Assembly (NCBI GenBank): GCA_025937035.1
Contig: JAICSG010000345.1
Location: 1 to 5,195 of the forward strand
Length of the DNA stretch: 5,195 nucleotides
Source: Thermoanaerobaculia bacterium
GTDB lineage: Bacteria > Acidobacteriota > Thermoanaerobaculia > Multivoradales > UBA5704
Direction of reading: 5' to 3'
Below are positions 1-4,802 of this stretch, one piece after another. The notes under the pieces are model-generated. The model saw only the letters and a program-made list of their open reading frames with translations. It had not been told where the DNA came from and did not search any database. Position 1 is the stretch's first letter. Each line of letters begins with the position of its first letter. A program made the translations under genes and the position numbers.

Positions 1-1
1 G

Positions 2-208
2 CCGGTGGCGTTGAGCGGCAGGTCGCGTCCGAGCCTGATCACACTACGACTCTCCAGGTCCGATCCCGAGACAATTGCGAGAAAGCTTTTGGAATTGACT
101 CTCTATCCCCTGGACCAGATGCTCTCGGAAGGTGTCGCCATCACAATCGAAGATTCGGGAGTCCGTTTCCGCAAGCTACCGATCAGGCCATCGAAGCCGA
201 AATCTTGA
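2..208 (+). CDS. C-terminal end of a DUF5615-like (PIN-fold) protein, 5' truncated by the window
   Basis: The reading frame is open from the window edge to TGA at 206-208, so only the last 68 residues are visible and the true start lies upstream. The pattern is a Gly-Arg-x-Arg-Pro-Ser stretch, a 'LITLRLS' strand, a helix ('ETIARKLLELTL'), an 'EGVAITIED' strand, then 'GVRFRKLPI'. This resembles the C-terminal strand-helix-strand of DUF5615 proteins, predicted PIN-like nucleases that usually form the toxin half of a toxin-antitoxin pair with a DUF433-type antitoxin. The acidic catalytic residues of the family lie upstream and cannot be checked. G+C is about 56%, well below the rest of the window, and it uses codons such as CTT, TTG, GAA and ACT that are scarce in the neighbours, which suggests transfer. 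The stop codon is part of the yicC ribosome binding site. The family call rests on pattern memory only; an unrelated small protein is possible. Confidence 0.55.
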   Translation, partial: PVALSGRSRPSLITLRLSRSDPETIARKLLELTLYPLDQMLSEGVAITIEDSGVRFRKLPIRPSKPKS

Positions 209-218
209 GGACCCACCT

Positions 219-1097
219 ATGCGAAGCATGACCGGCTACGGCGAAGCGTCGGGGGAGAATGCCCGGCATGGGATCACGGTGAGCCTGCGGGCGGTCAACC
301 ACCGCTTCCTGGATCTCCAGCTGCGTATCGGCGAGGAGCTGCGGGGGAGCGAGGCGGCACTGCGCGACGTTATCGGTAAGGAGGCCTCGCGCGGCCGGGT
401 CGAGGCGCGGGTGGAGCTGCGGCCCATCGCGGAGCGCAAGGCCACGGTGCAGGTCAACATGAGCGTGATCCGGGAGGCGCACGTGGCGGTCCACCAGCTC
501 GTGGAGAACGGGCTCATCGAGCGCGGCTTTTCCGCCGGCGACCTGATGCGCCTCCCCGAGGCCTTCCGGGTCGATCTCGGGGTGGAGGAATGGACGCCGG
601 AAGACGAGGAGCTGCTGCTGCGGGTGGCCCGCGAGGCCGTGGCCCAGCTCGTCGCCAGCCGCGAGAAGGAAGGGGCGAGCCTCGGGGTGGTGATGGAGGA
701 GAAGCTCCGGGGGGTGGAGGAGGCGGTCCGCCGGCTCGACGCCCTGCGCGGCCCGGTGCGCGAGGAGATGGCGGCGTCCTTCAAGCGGCGCCTGGCCGAG
801 CTCCTCGGCGGCCAGCCTCTCGACGAGACACGGATCGCCCAGGAGGTGGCCCTGCTCGTGGACCGCAGCGACGTCAGCGAGGAGATCGACCGCCTGCGGT
901 CGCACGTCGAGCACTTCCGGGCCGTCATGCGCGAATCCGCCGCCGCCGGCAAGCGGCTCGACTTTCTCACCCAGGAGGTCTTCCGCGAGCTCAACACCCT
1001 GGGCGCCAAGTGCCGCAACGCCGAGATGACCCGCGCCGTGCTGGACGCCAAGGTTCTCTGCGAGCAGATCCGGGAGCAGGTGCAAAACGTGGAGTAG
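219..1097 (+). CDS. yicC: YicC family endoribonuclease (YicC/YloC)
   Basis: A 292-residue protein, close to the 287 residues of E. coli YicC. It opens with the family hallmark 'MRSMTGYG', followed by 'VSLRAVNHRFLDLQLR' (residues 21-36), the N-terminal YicC domain. The C-terminal DUF1732 domain is marked by 'DRSDVSEEIDRLRSHVEHF' (215-233) and 'GKRLDFLTQEVFRELNTLG' (244-262), ending in 'REQVQNVE'. Family members are RNA endonucleases in the cytoplasm; E. coli YicC has been linked to decay of small RNAs such as RyhB. After 'NTLG' the usual 'SKS-D' is replaced by 'AKCRNAEM', a small variation. The ATG at 219 is chosen over the longer open frame from 132 because the family signature begins there and TGAGGA (206-211) lies 7 bases upstream. 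That ribosome binding site contains the stop of the preceding gene. gmk follows after 53 bases, a very common bacterial neighbour. Confidence 0.95.
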   Translation: MRSMTGYGEASGENARHGITVSLRAVNHRFLDLQLRIGEELRGSEAALRDVIGKEASRGRVEARVELRPIAERKATVQVNMSVIREAHVAVHQLVENGLIERGFSAGDLMRLPEAFRVDLGVEEWTPEDEELLLRVAREAVAQLVASREKEGASLGVVMEEKLRGVEEAVRRLDALRGPVREEMAASFKRRLAELLGGQPLDETRIAQEVALLVDRSDVSEEIDRLRSHVEHFRAVMRESAAAGKRLDFLTQEVFRELNTLGAKCRNAEMTRAVLDAKVLCEQIREQVQNVE

Positions 1098-1150
1098 GTG
1101 ATACCATACCGCCCGGCCGTACCCTCCTCCGGCACCTTTTGAGCGAATTG

Positions 1151-1798
1151 ATGACACCTGGCGAGCTGTTCATCCTCTCCGCCCCCTCGGGAGCGGGCAA
1201 GACGACCCTCATCCAGAATCTGGTCCACGGCCGGTTTTCGGACCTCGGCGGGCTGGCCTTCTCGGTGAGCCACACCACCCGGCAGCCGCGCCAGGGGGAG
1301 CTCGACGGCCGGGACTACCACTTCGTCGATCACGCCACCTTCCTGGGGATGATCGAGGGCGAAGCCTTCCTCGAATGGGCCAAGGTGCACGACAACTACT
1401 ACGGCACCTCCCGGCAGGAGGTCTTCCCGCGGCTGGAGCGGGGGATCGACGTCCTGCTGGACATCGACGTCCAGGGGGCCGAGCAGGTGGTCTCCAAGGT
1501 CCCGGACGCCCACAGCGTCTTCGTCCTTCCGCCGGGCTACGAGGCGCTGGAGCGGCGGCTGCGGGGGCGGGGTCTGGACGACGACGGGACGATCGCCCGG
1601 CGCCTGTCGGTGTCCCTCGCAGAGGTCAATCGTTACGATCGGTATCGATATGTTATCATCAATGATGATGCCCGCCGGGCGAGCGAGGCGCTCGCCGCAA
1701 TCATCCTGGAGAAGCGCTACCGGCGGGAGCGCATGCAGTCCCGCATCCAGGAGATCCTGCGCGACTTTCAGGACCGGAGCCATCTTCCTCCGACCTAA
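1151..1798 (+). CDS. gmk: Guanylate kinase
   Basis: A 215-residue cytoplasmic enzyme (E. coli 207) that phosphorylates GMP to GDP with ATP, supplying GTP, dGTP and nucleotide signals. The P-loop 'SAPSGAGKTTL' (residues 10-20, Lys17) is at the N-terminus. The GMP-binding region 'SVSHTTRQPRQGELDGRDY' spans 38-56, 'FLEWAKVHDNYYGTS' spans 73-87, and 'DIDVQGA' (104-110) is the conserved strand and turn. The lid region includes 'RRLRGRG' and 'IARRL', and 'INDD' (170-173) is the usual C-terminal motif. All expected functional segments are present. The ATG at 1151 puts the P-loop at the normal distance from the N-terminus. There is no good ribosome binding site (only GAGCG at 1141-1145), so translation may depend on coupling to yicC; TTG codons at 1139 and 1148 are alternative starts. 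An AT-rich, codon-atypical stretch at 1628-1669 stands out near the 3' end. Confidence 0.97.
   Translation: MTPGELFILSAPSGAGKTTLIQNLVHGRFSDLGGLAFSVSHTTRQPRQGELDGRDYHFVDHATFLGMIEGEAFLEWAKVHDNYYGTSRQEVFPRLERGIDVLLDIDVQGAEQVVSKVPDAHSVFVLPPGYEALERRLRGRGLDDDGTIARRLSVSLAEVNRYDRYRYVIINDDARRASEALAAIILEKRYRRERMQSRIQEILRDFQDRSHLPPT
1654..1659 (+). promoter_or_regulatory. Possible extended -10 promoter element inside gmk
   Basis: TATCAT (5 of 6 matches to the sigma-70 -10 consensus) is preceded by TG at 1651-1652 with one base between, the extended -10 arrangement that can work without a good -35. No convincing -35 is seen (TTACGA at 1633-1638 is 15 bases upstream). The element lies in the most AT-rich stretch of gmk, where 10 of 14 codons end in A or T. 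Transcription from about 1666 would give rpoZ a leader of nearly 200 bases. This is inferred from sequence alone, and the encoded 'YRYVIINDD' is itself a conserved protein motif. Confidence 0.25.
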
Positions 1799-1824
1799 TG
1801 ACGCTTTTTGGGAATCAATAAACG

Positions 1825-1846
1825 GGCGGCGATCCGGAACGCCGCC
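1825..1846 (+). promoter_or_regulatory. Hairpin in the rpoZ leader, abutting its ribosome binding site
   Basis: GGCGGCG (1825-1831) pairs perfectly with CGCCGCC (1840-1846) around an 8-base loop. The stem is all G-C and ends exactly where AAGGAG begins (1847). No T tract follows, so it is unlikely to be an intrinsic terminator. Plausible roles are control of ribosome access to rpoZ or a block to RNA decay or a processing point between gmk and rpoZ. The pairing is seen directly; any function is inferred. Confidence 0.45.
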
Positions 1847-1852
1847 AAGGAG
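1847..1852 (+). promoter_or_regulatory. Strong ribosome binding site that sets the rpoZ start
   Basis: AAGGAG, a perfect Shine-Dalgarno core, sits 9 bases before ATG 1862. It is the strongest such site in the window and decides in favour of 1862 over the in-frame TTG at 1808, which has no site and would code through the leader hairpin. Confidence 0.85.
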
Positions 1853-1861
1853 AACGTTTCC

Positions 1862-2104
1862 ATGGATGAGAAAGGGCCGACGATGGACAGCAAGTTCCGT
1901 CGCGTGCTCGTGGCCGCTGGCCGCGCCGAGCAGCTCATGCGGGGCGCCCGCCCCAAGGTGGAGGCCGGGAAGCGCAAGCCCACCCGGGTGGCGCTGGAGG
2001 AGGTCGATCACCAGTTGATCGACTGGGATTACGGCCCGGCCCCGCAGCCCGAGGAGGCCGAAGCTCCGGCCGCCGAGGAGCCGCAACCGGCCGAGGTGCA
2101 CTGA
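1862..2104 (+). CDS. rpoZ: DNA-directed RNA polymerase omega subunit
   Basis: An 80-residue protein. Omega binds the beta' subunit, helping polymerase assembly, and in many bacteria it contributes to a ppGpp binding site. The core 'KFRRVLVAAGRAEQL' (residues 11-25) matches the conserved 'F-L-L-A--RA-QL' helix. 'KPTRVALEEV' (39-48) matches the second conserved block ('KPT-IAL-EI' in other omegas). The segment before the core is about five residues shorter than in E. coli and lacks the usual 'VT-ED' start, as far as I recall a feature of acidobacterial-type omegas. The C-terminus (59-80) is a Pro/Ala/Glu-rich, probably disordered, acidic tail. The gene follows gmk after 63 bases; the gmk-rpoZ pairing is widespread and supports the call. 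A second Met (residue 8) is an alternative start, but the ribosome binding site favours the first. Confidence 0.9.
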   Translation: MDEKGPTMDSKFRRVLVAAGRAEQLMRGARPKVEAGKRKPTRVALEEVDHQLIDWDYGPAPQPEEAEAPAAEEPQPAEVH

Positions 2105-2125
2105 CCCAACCGAATCGATGAACGG

Positions 2126-2148
2126 AGGGGCGGCCTTTGGCCGCCCTT
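2126..2148 (+). terminator. Hairpin after rpoZ, possible partial intrinsic terminator
   Basis: GGGCGGCC (2128-2135) pairs perfectly with GGCCGCCC (2139-2146) across a TTT loop. The stem extends by one G-U and one A-U pair to 2126 and 2148. It starts 22 bases after the rpoZ stop. What follows is TTCGATTTTC, only a broken T tract, so termination may be incomplete and allow readthrough into coaBC. It could equally protect the upstream mRNA from decay. Confidence 0.5.
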
Positions 2149-2165
2149 CGATTTTCAGGCATTAT
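2137..2165 (+). promoter_or_regulatory. Weak candidate promoter for coaBC
   Basis: TTGGCC (2137-2142) and CATTAT (2160-2165) are separated by 17 bases and each matches 4 of 6 consensus positions. Transcription would start near 2171-2173, two to four bases before ATG 2175, giving an almost leaderless coaBC message. This would fit the absence of a ribosome binding site there. The -35 lies in the loop and 3' arm of the preceding hairpin. The matches are weak and the call is inference. Confidence 0.22.
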
Positions 2166-2174
2166 TTCCCGGTC

Positions 2175-3374
2175 ATGAGCCAACGCCCCCTGCGAGTCCT
2201 GCTGGGCATCAGCGGCGGGATCGCCGCCTACAAGTCGGCCGAGCTGGTGCGGCTCTTGCGCAAGGGGGGGCACGAGGTGCGGTGCGCCCTCACCCGCAGC
2301 GCCGTCTCCTTCGTGGCGCCGCTGACCCTGGAGGTGCTCTCCGGCCAGCGGGTCTATCAGGAGGAGTACCTGGCGGCGAGCGGCTCGGGGGAGGAGGAGC
2401 ACATCACCGCCGCGGCTTGGGGCGAGGTGCTCTGCGTGGCCCCGGCGACCACGCACGTGCTCGCCCGGCTGGCCCTGGGGCTCGGCGACGACTTCCTGAC
2501 CACCACCGCGCTCGCCTTCGCCGGCCCGGTGGTGGTGGCGCCGGCCATGCACTCCGAGATGTGGCGCAAGGAGGCGACCCAGCAGCACGTCGAGACCCTG
2601 AGGCGCCGGGGGGTCCGGTTCGCCGGGCCGGTCGAGGGGCCGCTCGCCTCGGGGGAGGTCGGGATGGGGCGGATGGCCGAGCCGGAGGAGATCGCGCGGG
2701 CGATCGAGGCCGCCCGCGGCGGCGGGCCGCTGGCGGGGCGGACGGTGCTGGTCACCGCCGGGCCCACCCACGAGCCGGTCGATCCCGTCCGCTTCCTGGG
2801 CAACCGGTCGAGCGGCAGGATGGGCTTCGCCCTCGCGGCGGAGGCGGCGCGGCGGGGGGCGCGGACGGTCCTGGTCGCGGGTCCGGTCGATCTGGCGACC
2901 CCGCCCGGGGTGGCCCGGATCGACGTCACCACCGCGCGGCAGATGGAGCGGGCCGTCCACGAGCACGCCCCGGAGGCCGACGTGATCGTCATGGCGGCGG
3001 CGGTGGCCGACTTCCGGCCGCGCCAGGCCGCGGACCGCAAGATCAAGAAGGAGCAGGGGTTGCCGGCGATCGAGCTGGAGGAGAACCCGGACATCCTGGC
3101 CGGCCTGCGGGCCGTGGCGCCGAAGTCCGTCCTGGTGGGGTTCGCGGCGGAGACCAACGATCTCGAGCGCAACGCCCGCGCCAAGCTGGAGCGCAAGAGG
3201 GCGGACTTCCTGGTCGCCAACGACGTCTCCCGCTCGGATATCGCCTTCGGCAGCGGCGACAACGAGGTCACCGTCTACCGCCGGGAGGGGGAGCCGGTCT
3301 TCCTCTCGCGCCGGCCGAAGCCCGAGCTCGCGGCCTCGCTCTTCGACCTGTTCGCGGCTAGACTCTCTCCGTGA
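2175..3374 (+). CDS. coaBC: Bifunctional phosphopantothenoylcysteine decarboxylase / phosphopantothenate-cysteine ligase
   Basis: A 399-residue protein (E. coli Dfp is 406) catalysing two steps of coenzyme A synthesis: CTP-dependent joining of cysteine to 4'-phosphopantothenate (CoaB, C-terminal half), then FMN-dependent decarboxylation to 4'-phosphopantetheine (CoaC, N-terminal half). CoaC shows 'GISGGIAAYK' (11-20), the catalytic His76 in 'EEEHI' (E. coli His75), and 'PAMHSEMW' (123-130). CoaB shows 'VTAGPTHEPVDPVRFLGNRSSGRMG' residues 193-217 with Asn210, 'AAAVADFRP' (274-282) and Lys289, which match E. coli Asn210, Ala275 and Lys289 in number and context. Two CoaC positions differ from E. 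coli: His126 replaces Asn125, and Ser159 ('LASGEVGMGR') replaces Cys158. The ATG at 2175 is preferred because the family N-terminus begins just after it; an in-frame ATG at 2118 would place the rpoZ hairpin inside the gene. Neither has a clear ribosome binding site. The 3' end overlaps the next gene. Confidence 0.96.
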   Translation: MSQRPLRVLLGISGGIAAYKSAELVRLLRKGGHEVRCALTRSAVSFVAPLTLEVLSGQRVYQEEYLAASGSGEEEHITAAAWGEVLCVAPATTHVLARLALGLGDDFLTTTALAFAGPVVVAPAMHSEMWRKEATQQHVETLRRRGVRFAGPVEGPLASGEVGMGRMAEPEEIARAIEAARGGGPLAGRTVLVTAGPTHEPVDPVRFLGNRSSGRMGFALAAEAARRGARTVLVAGPVDLATPPGVARIDVTTARQMERAVHEHAPEADVIVMAAAVADFRPRQAADRKIKKEQGLPAIELEENPDILAGLRAVAPKSVLVGFAAETNDLERNARAKLERKRADFLVANDVSRSDIAFGSGDNEVTVYRREGEPVFLSRRPKPELAASLFDLFAARLSP

Positions 3375-4132
3375 ATATCCCGTTGCGCCCGGCCCTCACC
3401 GACCTCCTCGCCTATTTGGGTGAGATGGGGTACGGCGATCTCTATCTTGATCCCCAAAAAGCGGCTCCCAGGAAAGCACCCTCTCCGGCGGAGGTCCCTC
3501 CGCCGGTCTCGGCCCAGGCCGTCGAGGCGTCTCCCGCTCCCGCGGCTCCGGTCGACGAGGAGACCGCGGGACGGATCGCCGAGCTGGCCGCTCTCGCCGG
3601 GGTGGCGGCGGCCTGCACCCGCTGCCGGCTGGCCGAGGGGCGGACCAAGGTGGTCTTCGGCTCCGGCAATCCCACCGCGGAGCTGATGTTCGTGGGCGAG
3701 GGACCAGGGGCCGACGAGGACCGCCAGGGGCTCCCCTTCGTGGGCGCCGCCGGCGAGCTCCTGACCAAGATCATCCAGGCGATCGAGATGACCCGCGAGG
3801 AGGTCTACATCGCCAACGTCGTGAAGTGCCGCCCCCCCGGCAACCGCGACCCCCAGCCGGACGAGGTCGCCGCCTGCCGCGGCTATCTCGACCGGCAGAT
3901 CGCGCTCGTCCGCCCCCGGGCCCTCGTGGCGCTGGGGAGGATCGCGGCGCAGACCCTCCTCGGCAACGACGCCCCCATCGGCCGCATGCGCGGGCAGTGG
4001 TACCAGGTCCAGGGGATCCCGACCATGGTCACCTACCACCCGGCGGCCCTGCTGCGAAACCAGGCCCTGAAGCGCCCCACCTGGGAAGACATGCAGCAGG
4101 TGCGTGATTTCCTCCGTTCCGGAAACCTTTGA
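3371..4132 (+). CDS. Family 4 uracil-DNA glycosylase with a [4Fe-4S] cluster
   Basis: A 253-residue DNA repair enzyme that removes uracil produced by cytosine deamination or misincorporation, starting base excision repair. Four cysteines in the family 4 spacing are present: Cys82-x2-Cys85, Cys153 in 'VKCRPP', and Cys169 fifteen residues further, the ligands of the iron-sulfur cluster. Motif 1 is 'GEGPGADED' (109-117) and motif 2 is 'HPA' (223-225), both intact. Before the catalytic domain there is a short probable helix (1-26, 'ALTDLLAYLGEMGYGDLYLD') and a Pro/Ala-rich linker (30-62), an extension absent from minimal thermophilic members and common in larger bacterial ones; it may bind a partner. 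The GTG start at 3371 overlaps the coaBC TGA (GTGA), which implies translational coupling and explains the lack of a strong ribosome binding site. Confidence 0.93.
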   Translation: MNIPLRPALTDLLAYLGEMGYGDLYLDPQKAAPRKAPSPAEVPPPVSAQAVEASPAPAAPVDEETAGRIAELAALAGVAAACTRCRLAEGRTKVVFGSGNPTAELMFVGEGPGADEDRQGLPFVGAAGELLTKIIQAIEMTREEVYIANVVKCRPPGNRDPQPDEVAACRGYLDRQIALVRPRALVALGRIAAQTLLGNDAPIGRMRGQWYQVQGIPTMVTYHPAALLRNQALKRPTWEDMQQVRDFLRSGNL

Positions 4133-4139
4133 TTCCGGA

Positions 4140-4154
4140 CCAGCTATAAGCTGG
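4140..4154. repeat. Inverted repeat 1 downstream of the glycosylase gene
   Basis: CCAGCT-ATA-AGCTGG is a perfect 6-base inverted repeat with a 3-base centre, starting 8 bases after the glycosylase stop. As RNA it could form a small hairpin, but no T tract follows. As DNA it has the symmetry of a dimeric regulator site. If the candidate sigma-gene promoter is real, its centre lies near -67. Confidence 0.5.
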
Positions 4155-4158
4155 ACAG

Positions 4159-4171
4159 CTCTTCAGAAGAG
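4159..4171. repeat. Inverted repeat 2 upstream of the sigma factor gene
   Basis: CTCTTC-A-GAAGAG is a perfect 6-base inverted repeat with a single central base, 4 bases after the first repeat. It ends 7 bases before the candidate -35 at 4179, so its centre would be near -49, a position typical for an activator site. The symmetry is seen directly; the operator role is inference. Confidence 0.5.
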
Positions 4172-4178
4172 TGTTAAC

Positions 4179-4207
4179 TTGGGCTTTATACCGAAGTCCC
4201 ATATTTT
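4179..4207 (+). promoter_or_regulatory. Candidate promoter of the sigma factor gene
   Basis: TTGGGC (4179-4184) and TATTTT (4202-4207) are 17 bases apart in the most AT-rich part of the window (4141-4210 is about 40% G+C). A start near 4213-4215 would put the ATG at 4216 at or next to the mRNA 5' end. The ATG has no Shine-Dalgarno site, consistent with a leaderless message. Other boxes (TTTATA at 4185, TATAAG at 4145) are badly spaced. Moderate support at best. Confidence 0.3.
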
Positions 4208-4215
4208 TTATCGGG

Positions 4216-4764
4216 ATGCTCACTCCGGAACCCACCGAGAACGCGCCCTCCTTCGAGGAATTCCTCAAGGCGGTCGAGCCGAGGCTCAAGCGCCTCCTGT
4301 CGCTCTATCACATTCCGAGCGACGACGCCGAGGACGTGCTGCAGCAGGCGCTGCTGGCCCTGCTGTATCAGTGGGAGCGGGTGCGCGACCCGGAGAGCTG
4401 GCTGTTCGGCACGGTGAGGCGCCACTGCCTGATGTACTGGCGCACCCACAAGCGGCGGATCTACTCCGCGGTCGACTCGGCGCTCCTGGAGCTGCTGTCG
4501 ACGCCGCTCGCCCCCTCGCAGGAGCGCACGGATCTGCTCTTCGACCTGGAGAGCCTGATCGGCCGGCTCCCGCAGCGGTGCCAAATGGTGCTCCGGCTGC
4601 GGTTTCGCCTGGGGTACGAGCCGACCGAGGTGGCGCAGATGCTCGGGTACCGGGAATCGAGCATCGGCAAGATCACCACGCGCTGCATCGCGGCGCTGTC
4701 GCGGGAGCTTTTGGCCTCCGGGCTGATAGAGTCCCTCCCGGAGCCCGGCCCGGGGAGCGGTTGA
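4216..4764 (+). CDS. ECF-like sigma-70 family RNA polymerase sigma factor
   Basis: A 182-residue protein with the two-domain layout of an ECF (group 4) sigma factor, which directs RNA polymerase to a specific set of promoters. Region 2 spans about 13-80, with 'SDDAEDVLQQALLALLYQW' (35-53) corresponding to the core-binding and -10 region, and 'DPESWLFGTVRRHCLMYWR' (58-76) to regions 2.3-2.4. Region 4 spans about 112-165: 'LIGRLPQRCQMVLRLRF' followed by a helix-turn-helix, 'EPTEVAQMLGYRESSIGKITTRCIAAL' as residues 135-161, for -35 recognition. Regions 1 and 3 are absent, as expected. The ATG at 4216 is chosen because the longer GTG start at 4171 adds an unlikely hydrophobic leader and would run over the promoter-like sequence. 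No anti-sigma gene is seen; the next gene is a P-loop-like protein 38 bases downstream. Its target genes cannot be inferred here. Confidence 0.85.
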   Translation: MLTPEPTENAPSFEEFLKAVEPRLKRLLSLYHIPSDDAEDVLQQALLALLYQWERVRDPESWLFGTVRRHCLMYWRTHKRRIYSAVDSALLELLSTPLAPSQERTDLLFDLESLIGRLPQRCQMVLRLRFRLGYEPTEVAQMLGYRESSIGKITTRCIAALSRELLASGLIESLPEPGPGSG

Positions 4765-4802
4765 CGCCGGGTCGCTGGAATCGTCGTAGGTTGTCCTAAC
4801 GG

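Noticed and set aside
95..123. Possible yicC promoter TTGACT-N17-GATGCT inside the preceding gene
   Set aside because: The -35 is good, but the -10 matches only 3 of 6 positions, so it is not listed as a feature.
1099..1107. Extended -10-like TG-A-TACCAT between yicC and gmk
   Set aside because: Only 4 of 6 matches and no -35 at a proper distance; yicC-gmk read-through is the simpler view.
1775..1809. Possible terminator after gmk: CGGAG/CTCCG stem (1775-1792) with a T5 run at 1805-1809
   Set aside because: The stem is only 5 base pairs with an 8-base loop, and the T run is 12 bases away, too far for an intrinsic terminator.
1808..1861. Longer rpoZ starting at TTG 1808
   Set aside because: It has no ribosome binding site, would encode the leader hairpin, and ATG 1862 has an ideal AAGGAG site and fits the family length.
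236..2101. A very long open frame on the minus strand (621 codons) lying under yicC, gmk and rpoZ
   Set aside because: It spans three well-supported genes, is rich in Arg/Ser/Ala/Pro as expected of an antisense frame in GC-rich coding DNA, and has no recognisable motif.
2118..2174. Longer coaBC starting at ATG 2118
   Set aside because: The added 19 residues are encoded across the post-rpoZ hairpin and precede the normal family N-terminus; there is no ribosome binding site for it. It is not fully excluded.
1935..2966. Minus-strand open frame of 343 codons under rpoZ and coaBC
   Set aside because: Low-complexity Arg/Pro/Gly/His-rich translation and full overlap with conserved genes mark it as a shadow frame.
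4117..4230. Three copies of TCCGGA (4118, 4134, 4224) around the sigma gene leader
   Set aside because: The 6-base palindrome is expected by chance in GC-rich DNA, also occurs in the rpoZ leader (1833), and two copies are inside coding sequence or irregularly spaced.
4787..4798. TAGG-TTGT-CCTA inverted repeat just before the last gene
   Set aside because: A 4-base stem is too short to separate from chance.
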